Source of the DNA: Niebla homalea
Taxonomy: Eukaryota; Ascomycota; Lecanoromycetes; Lecanorales; Ramalinaceae
Direction of reading: 5' to 3'
Length of the DNA stretch: 64,000 nucleotides
Assembly (NCBI GenBank): GCA_019925105.1
Contig: JAHGAU010000009.1
Coordinates: forward strand, 1,736,001 to 1,800,000
Position 1 is the stretch's first letter; the number at the start of each line of letters is the position of its first letter. Shown here one piece after another: positions 21,606-32,872 of this stretch. The position numbers and the translations under genes are program-made. The notes below the pieces were generated by a model. That model saw nothing but the letters and a program-made list of their open reading frames with translations, did no database searches and was not told where the DNA came from.

Positions 21606-21756
21606 CCCCCCGTCCCTGCTGGTGGTGGTGGCGGGAGCAAAGGCCCCAGAACAAAACAAGAAAATGAAATGAGAAGGGGTGGTGTTGATCGCTGATGGGC
21701 TGAGCGGATACATGTATGCACTCCAGCTCATCCCATAATAAAAAAAATAAAATTTG

Positions 21757-22440
21757 AGGGGCCCAGGTCTTCAGTATCCATCCCATAGTTTTAAAGGAGG
21801 GGGATAATGGTGCGGTTTCCCACGGCTAAATCCCGGTGGGTTTGGAGAGAGAGGGGAATGAGAGATGATGAGGGGATTTGTATGGCGCTTAACTGTGCAG
21901 TGGTGGTGACAAAAAGGGATGGGCCAGGTCTTCAGTGTCCATCCCCATGGACAGTTTAAAGAAGGGGGATCATGGTGCGATTGTCCACGGGCAACTCCGT
22001 GTTTTGGTATGAGCGAGAGAGCGAGGAATGAGATATGATATGATATGGTGAGGGGTGATTTGTATGGCGCTTAACTGTGCAGTGGTGTTGACAGAAAAGG
22101 GATGGGCCCAGGTCTCCAGTCTCCATCCCCATGGATAACTTAAAGAAGGGGGATTATGGTGCGATTTATACGGGCGACCTCCGTGTTTCGGTTTTGAGAG
22201 AGGGAGAGATATGCTGAGCCGGGATTCGTGTAGCGCTTAACTGTGCAGTGGTGGTGACAAAAAGGGATGGGCCAGGTCTTCAGTGTCCATCCCCATGGAC
22301 AGCTTAAATAAGGGGGATCATGGTGCGATTTCCCACGGCAAAATCCGGGTTTTGAGAGCGAGAGAGAGGGAGAGAAATGTTATGATGGGGGATTTATATG
22401 GCGCTTAACTTGGTAGTGCTGACAAAAAAGGGGATGGTAA
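21757..22440. repeat. Tandem array of about 160-180-bp units, four copies
   Basis: Units begin with the block GGGCCAGGTCTTCAGTGTCC at about 21760, 21921, 22104 and 22267. Each continues with a CCATCCCCATGGA-like segment, AAGGGGGATNATGGTGCG, a GAGAGAG run and GGCGCTTAACTGTGCAGTGG. Spacings are about 161, 182 and 164 bp. Confidence 0.9.
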
Positions 22441-22901
22441 GACGCAGGTGGTAAGGATAACACATTCCATCTTCTTCTTCTTTTCTTTCTACAGCCTCAT
22501 TTTCGGGGGGGGTTTATTGAATTTGTTGCAATATCTCTCTCATAGTTGTGGAACCGCATTAAACAGCATACCTGTTAATACAAAGAAGAAGAAAAGAAAA
22601 AAAAAAGGAAAAACAAAACCCTTCCTCTTTGCCTGCCTGACCAAAGCTCCTGTCTTCCTTCCAATCACACCAGGCTTTGAGAAGCACATGCCCCTGCATG
22701 CTGTGAAGATTCGGAAAGAGCCCCTTGATGTAAACATTCCCAGCCTCGAATCAGAGCAAAAAAGGGGCTGACTCGTGAGGCACCACGAGATCCGTGGACG
22801 TCTTTCCAACTTGCTCTCGGTTCTCTCGTCTGTTACTCTTTCCCATTGTCCCGTATCTCCCCCCCTTTCTCAACTTCCCACAAAACCCCCCACCCACCGT
22901 T

Positions 22902-25900
22902 TCACCCCCTCACCAACCCTTCCCCTCCCCCCTCCAACCCCCTCAACCTCTCGCGCCTCAGCCCTTCCACCATACCACCAACCTCCCTGACAGCCTCCCT
23001 ACACGCCTCACTCGCCCTCTCCGCCCGCCCGGCCGCCAACTTGGCCTCCTCAAACGCCAACTCCGCATCCCTTGCTCTGGTAATGCAATCAACCATGATC
23101 TTCCCCAGCTCCAATAACTTCTCCTTTTGGGGGGATGAGGTTTCCTTGCGTGCCGAATCGAGAAGGGACATTGCAAGGTGAGTGGAACGGGAGATGTCGG
23201 CTGTTGATTCCGAAGCTGGGAGGACGGGTGTGTGTGGGCGAGCGGTGTTGGCAGCGGTGAGACGATGCGAGGGATTACGGGCGGGAACTGCGGGAGCAGA
23301 AGGCCGTGCGCCAGTTCTGGCGGATGCTGAGGAGGATGATTTAGGTGGTGATGCGGAAGGGCGGTGGATTGGGTGAACGTCGGTGATTGCGGGGAAGGGG
23401 GAGCCATTGCCGTTGATGTGGACTCGGTTCTGCGATTCGGTGGCCGTCTTCTTGCCCTTCTTGGCTGATGTTGTGGCATTATCGGCACCCTTCTTGTGGA
23501 AAAGGGTTTTGAGATTGAAGCGGGTCTTGGAGAGTGAATTGGTCAGCGAAGATTGAGATTTGAAGGACTCGTGGGCTACCGAGTCACGATTGGCTGGTGC
23601 GCGTTTCGCGGTGACATAACCCCTACCACCAGGTGTGATATCGATTTGAGATGATCCGTGACCATTAGCAGTTCCTAGAGCATTCTGGCGGCGAACGTAT
23701 TCCTTTGGCGGAGTTGGTGGTCCAACCTCTTTAGTCGATGCAATTGCGGAGACCGTCTTGTTTTGTATTGTAGTAGAAGGCTTCTGCTTCGAAGAACCAC
23801 GTAGAGGATGGCTGTCTGAGCTCGCTGGGCGTCCCTGATGTGTTTCCGGCGTAAAGGGTTCCTCTACAGAACGCTTCGCTTTGGAAGTTGCGGTGGCTTT
23901 TGAGTAATTCTTCGTGGGTTCGGTGTCCAAGGCCAAAAGATCCCGAGTGAGCTTTTCCGCTTGAAAGTTCTTTGCCTCCTTGATTGTGCTCTTTCCACCT
24001 ACCTGGCTTTCCCTCTTGGTGACGGCACTCTCAACGCCATCGGATGCTGCATTCAGTTCCTTCGCAAGCGGCGAGATCCATTCCTCATCTCTCTCTGTGG
24101 GTATCTTGTCGGCCTTTGCACCAGCCTGGACATCCGAATGAGGCTCTTCAGATGCATCATAGAAGGGGTCAGCCGAAGCATCTGTACTCACGCTAGGATC
24201 CTTTGATAAGCGCTTCGGTACGTTCCCATCCACTGTAGCGGATCCTGTGGAAGAGTACTCCACGCTCTTGGTCTTCTTGTCTCGGATGCGACTGTCCGCC
24301 AGACTTGTGCGTGGGCTTGACTCAATGTTGGATAGTGGGCGATCCATACGTTTCCTGGTGGTAGAGGAGGTTCTGCCCTTGACATGGCCGGCCGAGCTGG
24401 CATTCTCTCTGCTTGGGGGACGATTCTCCTTGTTATCACCGGTGCCCATAATGTACTTGTCTGCCGAAGGGGAAATGGACAACGTGGGTCCAAAGGTTGG
24501 AGCCTTGGTTGAAAGGCGTCGAAAGGTGTATGCGTGGCGGGGTGACTCATCGATGGCTTCGAGTGCATTCATCTCCTTATTTGAAGCTGGGATAGGGCCG
24601 GACGTCTGGTGGCCGTGAACTGCCTTACCTAGAGTGCCGGTTGCTTTAATATTTTCAGCGGTCTTCGGCTGGTCTGAACCTTGGCTGCCGTCAATGGCGG
24701 TTTCCAAGCTCTCAGCTGCTTTGAGGAAATTGGCCGTGTTGGGCTGTTTCTGGTAGCTGAAAGGGTCATACTCTACCGATGGATTCTTGTTCATGGTCTG
24801 GATCTTGTGATTTGCAAGAGTGACATTTTGGTGTGAAGGTGCTGTTTGATCATCACGACTGTGAGATGAGCTTGGCCTTCCACCGACGTTGACTACCGTG
24901 GGCCTGGCAACAGGGATCGAGCTTCGCCTTCCGGGACCTTTTTGGTGTTTTTTGACGGTTGTATCTGTAGAAGATTCCTGCTCATGCGATGACGCACGAC
25001 TACCAGGTCGTACAGAATCGACAGCTGGAGTGGCAGTACCCTCATCACGGAGGCTGCCACGACTGCCAGGACGACGCGGTATGATGGGCCGTCTGCTGCC
25101 AGCAACAAATTTTGCGGGAGCGCGATTGCCAATTGATTCATGAGAGGATCTGGTAGTCACGACTCTCGAGGAAGGAGCATTGGAGCTTTGGGCGGCGTTG
25201 CGGGCTCGTGCGCTCTCACGATGACTTGGACCTGAAGACGATTCGGCAGGGGCTGTGAAATCGGTGAAGCCAAGTGTCTTGCTGTTGCGATCTTTTACAA
25301 CTTCTCCTGCAGAAAGGCGAGCACGAAGAGATGATGTGCGAGTCTGACGGATCTCGGTTGACTCTTGAGAGGTGGACTTCTCTAGAGCTGCTGCTCCTGG
25401 CGTTGTGGTCTTCTTGTCAGCATCATTGTCCTGGAAAGGGTCGGTGAGACGCTTGATTGTGATAGATTGAGCTTGTAGGTTGGGTGCTGAGATGCCCTTG
25501 CGAGGACCGTTGCTAGATGCTGGTGAGTAGGCGGAGACAGGCAATTGGTCCTTCTTGAACTCTTTCTCGGTGGTATCGCCAAGGCGTGGATACCTTTCGC
25601 TGCCAGTAGAGACCTGCTCCAAAAGTTGAGAGCCAGTCTCACGCATTACGTCTTGGACAGAATTGCGAGAGACTGCACGTTGGGGCTCAAGTGTTGGCCA
25701 ATCTTCCTGCACCTCAGACGTGCCTTCGGGTGAGCGTTGCAACGGCTTGTCAGTAGCGTCAATGAGCGTGGTTCGGGGCCTCCTTGGGCTGTTGGTGATG
25801 ACTTGTGCAATGGGTGGCGTAGGCAATGGCTTGTCGTGTGGAGAGATCTTGGTAGGATGATGAGAGGCCGAGTCCGGAGTACGATCCATCTGCTTTGTAT

Positions 25901-26328
25901 AGACTGGGGTGGCAAGCTGCAGCAGATGTCAGTGAGACATACACAATGGGGGATGAAAGACAGACCTTATCCGGGAAGGAGAAGGACGCGTCGACTTTGA
26001 CAGCACTGCCCTTTTTGGGACGAGAGGTTCCACTTCCTCTTCCCAATCCGACCCGTTTCAAGAATCTACTGCCATGGTCTGACTTTGCTTCTTTGTCCGG
26101 CACAGGCGTCACCGGTTGTGGGGTTGCTGAACGATTGGAATGATTTGAGGTTGGCGTGGTGGATTGTTTGAAAGCAAATGTGGGTGTCATGAAATGGGGA
26201 GACTTGCTGTTTCGATGACGATTCTCCTTCTCTGCAGGAGACGCAATTGATACATACCCCATTGTCGATGCATTCGAATTGCGTTTTGTGTTCTGAGACT
26301 GAGATGTGATATCACTGAGAGTACCCAT
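22902..26328 (-). CDS. Large Ser/Thr-rich disordered protein, unknown
   Basis: Two exons (26328-25966 and 25916-22902) join across a 49-nt intron (GTCTGT...GCTGCAG, phase 0) to give about 1,125 residues. Most of the protein is low-complexity, rich in Ser, Thr, Pro, Arg and Lys, without globular domains. Short ordered patches include an early RFLKRVGLGRGSG segment, FNLKTLFHKKGADN (about residue 910), and a C-terminal amphipathic coiled coil starting about residue 1030 (HLAMSLLDSARKETSS, then KLLELGKIMVDCITRARDAE). Many SP/TP and RxxS sites suggest heavy phosphorylation. This looks like a Pezizomycotina-conserved protein, possibly cytoskeletal or cell-cycle related, but I do not recognise a named family. 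The first exon is supported by its protein-like content and canonical splice sites. Confidence 0.82.
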
Positions 26329-26756
26329 GGCAGGCGATCAATACGATTTCAACTGCAGTGTCATGTAGTTGGGGTGATGGGTGGACAATGCAGCAGCATC
26401 AGCATCCACAGCTAGGCAAGATGCCAATTTCACCTTGTGGAAGAATCTTGGAGGAATATGGGAGGAAGAACCTTTAAGGGAGAAGAAGGCAAACAAAACA
26501 GAAACGCGAAATTAGCGCGTTGGTTTCTTCATCACGGCATGGCGGTGGTGATGATCATGTAAAATAATGAAGAATCCACCACAAGACTCACCATATGATT
26601 TGTTAGAATAAAAGCGAGGGACATCCACTGACATTGCCTCAGCCATCAAAGCTATTCATCTGTCATGTTACAGGCATTTCTCGTCATGTCTTATCATCGC
26701 GTCAATGCCTTCGCTCGTATGTGTTGTAGGCAATTCCATGCCTCAAAAGCCATCCA
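26329..26756. other. Intergenic, no gene seen
   Basis: Promoter region of the large disordered protein and 3' flank of the GFA-domain gene. Confidence 0.5.
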
Positions 26757-27661
26757 TCAATGCATCACCGTATCCTCTTTCCCGTCACCATCCCCAACCT
26801 CATCAAGTTTCCTCTTACCAGTATTCCCCACACCACCACTCCCACTCTCTTCCTCCCCATCCTCTCCACCAACCTCCACAATCTCCCACTCGTACCTCCT
26901 CCTCCCATCCGTACTCGTCTTCCCGCCTCTCCTCCGTTTTATCCTGCCCAACTCACTCCCCTCGATCATCTCCTCGAACCACGGATTCCCCGTGAATTCC
27001 CTCTCCTCCACTCCACGCTTCTTCGCAACCTCTTTCCCCCCGCTCCCCCTCAATGGCCCATTTCCCGCCTCCTCCCCTTCCGCGCCGCCCCCCTCCTTTT
27101 CCTCCTCCTCATCCGCACCAAGGACCCCCAAATCCTGCAACCGCTCCAGACTCCCCTTCACCAAGCTCCCCAGATTCACACGCACGTGCTCGGCCTCGTC
27201 CGCGGTCTCCTCGGACCAGTAACTCAGCGGCGTCCCGCAGAAGCCGCAGAAGTGCCGTTTCGTGTGCGAGGCGTGGGGAGGGGTGAAGCTCCGACGGATG
27301 GCGGCGTGGGTCTCGTCGGGGAAGAAGGCGTAGGTGGTTGAGTGGAGGTGGGTCAGGGGGATGCGGAGGGTGAGGTTGGATGCTGTGGGTGTGAGTGGGT
27401 GGGTTAGTAAAGGTCATGGTGAGGGAGGGGGGGATTCGGGAATGGAAGTGAGAGAGTGTGTGAGGATAGAAACACGATAGAGTTAAGTGTGAAGAGGGGT
27501 AATGGGGGAAGGAGAGGGGCGAGGTAGGTACCATGCTCTGCGACATCATCATAGAGGACCTGTAAAGCTGAGAGCGGATCCCGCGGGATGGCGATGAGGT
27601 AGTGATTTCGGCCGCAGGAGCAGGCGCCTTGGAGTGGATCGGTGGTGGTGGTGGTGTCCAT
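26757..27661 (-). CDS. GFA/CENP-V-domain zinc protein
   Basis: Two exons (27661-27532 and 27382-26757) joined across a 149-nt intron (GTACCT...CCACAG, phase 1) encode 251 residues. The N-terminus GACSCGRNHYLIAIP provides the first Cys pair (14, 16) and KRHFCGFCGTPLSYW the later CxxC (89, 92). This is the zinc-binding pattern of the glutathione-dependent formaldehyde-activating (GFA) family. The C-terminal half (from about residue 130) is acidic and low-complexity with a basic patch RIKRRRGG, an extension beyond the catalytic fold. The family name reflects one bacterial member; fungal paralogues are mostly uncharacterised, so formaldehyde metabolism is not claimed. It is divergent from mei5/sfr1, with 234 bp between starts. 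Confidence 0.88.
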
Positions 27662-27895
27662 CTCTCGTTGCCTCGTGAACACTGTAACGATTGAATCGAA
27701 GAAGTTCCAAGTTAGTAAGATCAATGGGTTGAGGAAACAGGCTTGAAGAAATTACGCAGCCTGATGCGGCTCTCGGATTACGTAACCCTACCCCCCCCCG
27801 GGGACATTTTTCTACGAGGCGGCACCCCAGTACCCCACCAAGAGCGGCACGCTGCCGGTGTGTTTGAATAGATACTCTCGAATTTCTCTATTTCA

Positions 27896-29005
27896 ATGTC
27901 ATCAACACCCCGACCATCCAAGCGACCCCGTCTCTCTCAGTCCTCCAGCGCATCGACGTTGCGCGCCCCGTTCAAATCACCGCTACGGCCCCGGGATTCA
28001 ACTGCCCCCTCATCCTCTCTTTCGATCCCATCCAAACACGCCGCAGCGCAGACGAAGACCAATCACATTGCTACCAATTCTGGACCAGCGGGGGCTTCAC
28101 CATCGCCAGGGAAGAACAGCAGGGATCAGGAGTTGCCTCCCACGCGCAAGAGCAAGAGCGAGAGCAAGATCGAAAATGATGTCCTCCTCATCACCAATCC
28201 AGGATGGCGGCCAACACCACCACCACCAATACCATCGCAGGAGGCGGAGCAGCAGCAACGCAGCGAAGCGAGTGCCGCCACCGCCGCCGCCGCTCTTTTT
28301 GACGACGGACGCAAAAGACCCGCAGACAATGACGACGACGACCTGATATCACTCCAACGCACGCACACTCGCCTCCTCAACACCCTCGCCGCCTCAAAAC
28401 GAGACCTGGAAACCGCGCTGCAGGCCCGGAAACTGGAGGCTTCATCCTCACCCTCATCCTCCACCTCCGCCTCCTCGATCCCCGCTGCTTCCCTCCCAAG
28501 CCACCCCGGCACCGCAGTGGATACGTACGATAACTGCACGGAGAACCGGCGGTTGAAAGACTTGATCGACAAGTGGCGGGGCGCGAGCAGGGATGCAGCC
28601 GAAGTGGTGTACGCGAGCGCGAAGGAGAGGGTGGAGGGAATGGGAGGGGTGAAGGGGATGAGGGCACGGGAAAGGGAGAAGTGGAAGTGGCTGAGGGAGG
28701 AGGAGCGAGCGGAGCAAGAGGTGTCGAAGCAGAGGGAGAGGAAGAGGAAGATCGTCGATATTGAGGGGGATGAGGAGGAGGATGAGGAGGAGATGGGTGG
28801 TGAAGATGACGCGGGAGGTAAGAAGGAGGAGGAGGAGGGTGATGATGAAGCAGAGGGAGCGGACGAGGATGGGACCGCGGACGGGCAGGAAGAAGAGGAT
28901 GAAGGGGGAGGAGGGGAATATACGATGGGGATGATGCTCCAAGGCTTCGGTATCCATCCGAAAACCATGGGGTGGGATGAAGCTGGCGGGAAGTGGATCG
29001 ACTGA
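27896..29005 (+). CDS. sfr1: Mei5/Sfr1-type recombination mediator
   Basis: A single-exon 369-residue protein with a Ser/Pro-rich N-terminus including FKSPLRPRD, a coiled-coil region (LQRTHTRLLNTLAASKRDLE, about residues 150-175) and a conserved block LKDLIDKWRGASRDAAEVVY followed by AKERVEGMGG (about residues 215-250). The C-terminus is acidic and ends TMGMMLQGFGIHP...MGWDEAGGKW. This order matches Mei5/Sfr1 (Dds20), which pairs with Sae3/Swi5 and helps Rad51/Dmc1 load on single-stranded DNA in the nucleus. The glutamate-rich insertion at about residues 285-345 is low-complexity. The assignment is by motif recollection; a search would be decisive. Confidence 0.75.
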   Translation: MSSTPRPSKRPRLSQSSSASTLRAPFKSPLRPRDSTAPSSSLSIPSKHAAAQTKTNHIATNSGPAGASPSPGKNSRDQELPPTRKSKSESKIENDVLLITNPGWRPTPPPPIPSQEAEQQQRSEASAATAAAALFDDGRKRPADNDDDDLISLQRTHTRLLNTLAASKRDLETALQARKLEASSSPSSSTSASSIPAASLPSHPGTAVDTYDNCTENRRLKDLIDKWRGASRDAAEVVYASAKERVEGMGGVKGMRAREREKWKWLREEERAEQEVSKQRERKRKIVDIEGDEEEDEEEMGGEDDAGGKKEEEEGDDEAEGADEDGTADGQEEEDEGGGGEYTMGMMLQGFGIHPKTMGWDEAGGKWID

Positions 29006-29714
29006 AGCAATAAAGAGAGGACGAGGAGGTGGAGCGTTCGCTGTACGAGCATTATCATGATATAAGAACGGTGTTTGCTTGGTGGAGCTGCGAGCGAGAT
29101 ACCCCATGCTCCCTCAGTAGGAGCAAGAAGAATTGCAACGTGCGGAATACACCACTCTGCATCAAATCTATCATACTCTTTAACGACAAAAGATCCTAGT
29201 AACAAAACGTAAAGATCAGGTCAAGCACCGCAATACTACAATCAATTGCTTCTCTGATGAACAGCATTTGGTGCCTTTCTCATGAAAAGTCGTTAGATTT
29301 GGGAGAAGTCCGGTTCTGGCGGGAGCCATCCTTTGTGCTCCTAGCGAGCCATGTTGCTTGAACAAAAGGTAAGTAGGTGTGTAAGCCGCTTCCACTGCGA
29401 GCTCAAGATAGGCTAAGGGGAAGGGGATCCACATGATGCAATCAGCAATGGATGCAAGTGTGATTGCTCAACGAGGTCATTTGACTTGTCTCACATGTGT
29501 GATCATAATTACTGCGTTGTCTGATACCGGGATCCTATATACAATGGGTAATCAATGACATGTCGACATATTCTCCCTTCTCCAACTCATTGGGGTATAT
29601 ATAAAGACCGTGATGGAACTCTCGCCGTCTCGCTTGAATGACAGTGAATATTCCGCATTCTCATGGATGATCCCAAAAAAGTTCTTCCTTGAAAAGATGC
29701 CATGCAAGTATATT
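29006..29714. other. Intergenic, no gene seen
   Basis: A convergent spacer between the mei5/sfr1 and Rds1-like genes. TATATATAAAG occurs near 29597 on the + strand but no open reading frame follows. Confidence 0.5.
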
Positions 29715-30671
29715 TTATGAGAGGATGATTTCCGCAGGCGCAGTCAAAGCCACGTCGGTCAGCGCGGTCTCGTTCGGGTCCGCAGCCATATCGGAGGTCG
29801 TCAGGACTGCGAAAGCGGCACCGGCCTTGCCCTCGGGCACGGGGATCTCTGCACAGTCGGTCCCGCAGCTTGTCACCTCCGTGTAGGAGATGTTGGCCTG
29901 CTGGTTGATCAAGGCGATGTACAGGGGCGTGCTGGGATCCACGGAAACGGAGAACTTGCTGGGATCGTAGCTGAATTGCAGAGGCGTGCCCGCAGCGACG
30001 GGGGTGAGGTTGGGGCTGGGAGCTGGGGAGGTGAGGGTCAAGGTAGGGAGAATGGTAAGAGGTAGCTGTTGCGGGCAGCTGACGATGAACATCTGCGCAA
30101 GGTTGTAGGCGAAGACTGCGGTGAGCGATGTGTCGAAGGCGTTGGGAAATGGTGAGCCTTTGACACCGGCACGGAGGTAAGCGTCGTGTCTGGCCTCGAC
30201 GGTCAAGATCGAGGAGGCCGCAGTCAGCAGGTCTGGGTTGTCCAAGAGGAGAGTAGCGCCGCCAAGATAAGCGCCAATGCCGACGCTGGTGATCATGTTG
30301 GCGAGATCGACAAAGGAAGTGGGGGAGTTGTAAGGGAACGTGTAGCTGCAGGTCGGTACGGGAGATTTGCCGGATGCAGTGAGGATAGCGGTGATGGTGT
30401 CGGAGTGAGTCTGCTCATGCGAGGCGATGACTCCGACATTGTCACGGAAACCGGGGGGGAATCCTTCGGCGGTATACTGAGAATCAGTGAAGTTCTCGTA
30501 GCCACCAGTGTATAATGAGAGCTCAAGATGCTCAAGGTAGAGGGCCAGCTGGAGGACTAATTCGTCATTGGCGCTCATCACAGTCGGCAACATCTGTCTC
30601 TTTTCCATTGCCGGAGCCGCGACTACCGCAGAGGCGAGCCCAAGGGCGGTGACAGCGGTCGTGAAACGCAT
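29715..30671 (-). CDS. Rds1-like secreted ferritin-fold protein
   Basis: A 318-residue single-exon protein. The signal peptide is residues 1-19 (ending VVAAPA), followed by a KR dibasic site at 24-25. A ferritin-like helical domain spans about residues 30-200: ANDELVLQLALYLEHLELSL, FRDNVGVIASHEQTHSDTI, and ILTVEARHDAYLRA hold the Glu/His residues that would form a di-iron-like site. The C-terminal 110 residues are beta-rich and Pro/Thr-rich. This matches stress-response protein Rds1 of fission yeast and the desiccation-associated ferritin-like family. The protein is likely extracellular or wall-associated; the enzymatic role is unknown. Confidence 0.9.
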   Translation of the reverse strand: MRFTTAVTALGLASAVVAAPAMEKRQMLPTVMSANDELVLQLALYLEHLELSLYTGGYENFTDSQYTAEGFPPGFRDNVGVIASHEQTHSDTITAILTASGKSPVPTCSYTFPYNSPTSFVDLANMITSVGIGAYLGGATLLLDNPDLLTAASSILTVEARHDAYLRAGVKGSPFPNAFDTSLTAVFAYNLAQMFIVSCPQQLPLTILPTLTLTSPAPSPNLTPVAAGTPLQFSYDPSKFSVSVDPSTPLYIALINQQANISYTEVTSCGTDCAEIPVPEGKAGAAFAVLTTSDMAADPNETALTDVALTAPAEIILS

Positions 30672-31791
30672 CTTTGTGATGTAGATTTATGCTTGGCTTT
30701 GTTCGTTCGCTGCAATGATCTTGATAAGAAGCGAAGAATGGTTGAAATGCAGCTACCGGCGAAAGGTATTTGAACTCGAGGCAGATTTGGCCTTGCTTGA
30801 CCTTCCCCGCTTCTGCGTAATGGCCATGACCATGAGCCTTGCATGATGGCATGGGTACTCCAACATCCGAAGCTATGGAAATTTCTCAGCCACTGCAATT
30901 CAAAGATTTTGACATCACGAAGTTTCTCATAAGGTTAGGTAGGGAGGGAAGCTTGAGCTCTTTAGCCTTATTCGGCCCCGGATGGCATTAGTGAAGTCCC
31001 AATCCAGCCGTATTCGCAAGTAATTGTGGGTTGGGGTAGTTAGGTCGGAGCTTTTAGCAAATTGGCAGGCCTTTTGATTATCGTTCGTAGGCTAGCTTTG
31101 CAGGTCTCTTGATTGATTCGTCGGAAATTTCGGTAACGACAGGTAAGCTTGACAAGCTTTTACAGGAAGATGCGGGGTTCTGTTCGAAGGCGATCGAAAT
31201 TATTACCTCACAGAGCTGGAGCTCCGAGCTCAAAACACTTCTGGTGTTGAAGCTAGTAGAGAAGATTTCTCTGCACAGCAGGATGTCCTCGCATTGAAGT
31301 CATCTGCGCTTCTGAATGCGGTCTGCGAAGTATCTGTCGTTGGGGGCCAGCGTCAACATAACGTGTCCGATTCTGATCTTTGCCACCGAATATTCAAATT
31401 TCATGCATTGTTTCCATCCCTCCCGAGCAAATGAGATCTTAGCCGCAAGGTGCCGTCCGTTCCATCAAAAACCCATCTCCCGATCTTTGGACTCGCACAG
31501 ATCGTCTCGGGAAGCAACCACACTCTGCTGGATTGCGATGAGCCTATCACGTAGCTCGCCGTATGCTCGTGTCCCTAATGCCCCCATCCAGAGGCCCCAT
31601 TGACAGCGAAGCCTCAATGTCACTGACTGCTGCATGCAGGCTGTATGTAGATGTCAGGGCTGTCACACACTTGCACACATGTAGATCGTGCTGCAGCAAT
31701 GTAGTTCTACCAGCCATTTGAAAAGTGACAGCCCCTGCCTCAACAGAGGACTCCGGATGTTTTGCTGTCTCTCTCGTGCTTGTGATCAACC
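30672..31791. other. Intergenic, no gene seen
   Basis: About 1.1 kb. It holds the Rds1-like promoter and upstream DNA of the first GPI-like gene; no coding content was recognised. Confidence 0.5.
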
Positions 31792-32260
31792 ATGCATCTT
31801 CTTCTCTTCATTTTCGTCACCGTCCTTGCGGCTTTTGCGTTTGCCCGACCCGACCCTCTACCTGAAGCATTTGCTGAACCTCAAACCCCTGTGGGAGGTA
31901 GCGGAGGAGACGGGTCAGGCTCTGGTGGAGAGCAGTCCAACGATGGCATCGCCACAGGGACTTCCTCGGCTGCCATTGAGGCCTCGATCACATCGGCTGC
32001 CACCGCGATGCCCTCGAGTACGATGATGTCCATCACTGCTTGTGAGTGACTACGTTCCCAACCGGTCGGGCGAGGAAATAGGCTGATAGCGAAACGTAGC
32101 GGCGGCAATGTCAACAGAAAGCGCTGGAGCCCCAGCTGGTAGCACCGCTACAAACAACGGCGCAGTACCAACCTTGACTGCATCAGGATCCCACCAGATG
32201 GTGCGACCGAATTGGGCAATGGCTGGCGTTCTTCTTGTAGGAGGCGGCTTGGTGGTTTGA
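31792..32260 (+). CDS. GPI-anchor-like secreted protein, copy 1
   Basis: Two exons (31792-32041 and 32100-32260) encode 136 residues. The 58-nt intron (GTGAGT...AACGTAG) splits a Ser codon in phase 1. Residues 1-19 are a signal peptide (ending AFA-RP). The middle is Gly/Ser-rich (GGSGGDGSGSGGEQSND), then Ser/Thr/Ala-rich. The end is a hydrophobic tail (MAGVLLVGGGLVV) preceded by a small-residue region, as in GPI-anchored proteins. The next gene has the same layout, intron position and intron phase, so the two arose by tandem duplication. The likely location is the cell wall or plasma membrane; the function is unknown. Confidence 0.8.
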
Positions 32261-32872
32261 CGGCAATAGATACATACTTTGTGCGCAATCAGAAATGATG
32301 GCGGCCTTGCCGGTATTGATGAGCTCCATGCTGGAATCTCATCGCTGTGGATCATTCATGGGTCCTCGATTGCGATTCTGAGACGAGCATGCTCCATCCG
32401 ATCAGTAATAAGAAGTATTACCAGTCAAGTCCTGTTGGCCTTACCATGCCACCTTCTTGTGAGATCTTGGTCGGCCGTTGGAACTCAAGCGCTTTCCATC
32501 CGAAGTCGACCGCCATTCATTCTATTCAGGAAACTTATTGAATCGTCCCCATTCTTTGAGATGTCCTTATCGGAGATCTTGATGATCTGCATTGCCCGCT
32601 TTGTGCTTTGTGACTGCTAAGCTCGAGTGGGAAGAAATAACCTATCACGACTGCCAACTCATGTGCTATGTCTGCGTGCTATCATAGCTCATACTGGACA
32701 AAGTGGGATAGAGTGCCCGGCAGTGACATGCAGCAAGCCATGTTCGTCACTGGATCAGTACCTTGAAACAATCCATTGGAGCTGTCCTGACCCTGCATTC
32801 TTTCGAATTTGAAAAGAAACACGCGACTCCACAGTCTCAGCATACAAGAGCTATCAGACTTATTCTCTCACC
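32261..32872. other. Intergenic between the paralogues
   Basis: About 610 bp separating the two GPI-like genes; no gene recognised. Confidence 0.5.

Larger units (their letters stand above)
19267..22901. other. Repeat-rich intergenic region
   Basis: A 3.6 kb region without a supported gene. The left 1.5 kb is unremarkable. From about 20,900 it is a patchwork of tetranucleotide, 15-bp, about 190-bp and about 165-180-bp tandem repeats, listed separately. Apparent frames at 20373-21397 and 21411-21721 are translations of these repeats. Confidence 0.6.

Noticed and set aside
20373..21721. Several 80-135 residue frames on both strands
   Set aside because: They consist of repeat translations (PSS, SPPA, MLGEK) from ATCC and 15-bp arrays.
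21757..22440. Regularly spaced repeats considered as a CRISPR array
   Set aside because: Units are 160-180 bp, diverged, with no short identical repeats and unique spacers, and the genome is eukaryotic.
22958..23488. Minus-strand 176-residue frame inside the disordered protein gene
   Set aside because: Alternative-frame shadow with compositional bias only.
26665..27341. Plus-strand frames of 185 and 193 residues
   Set aside because: They are Ser/Pro-rich shadows of the acidic C-terminal half of the GFA-domain gene on the minus strand.
28126..29205. Minus-strand frame of 359 residues
   Set aside because: Leu/Ser-rich antisense of the mei5/sfr1 coding sequence, which has recognisable domains.
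31109..31297. Plus-strand frame of 62 residues
   Set aside because: Helical-looking but isolated, with no start context, homology or neighbouring exon.
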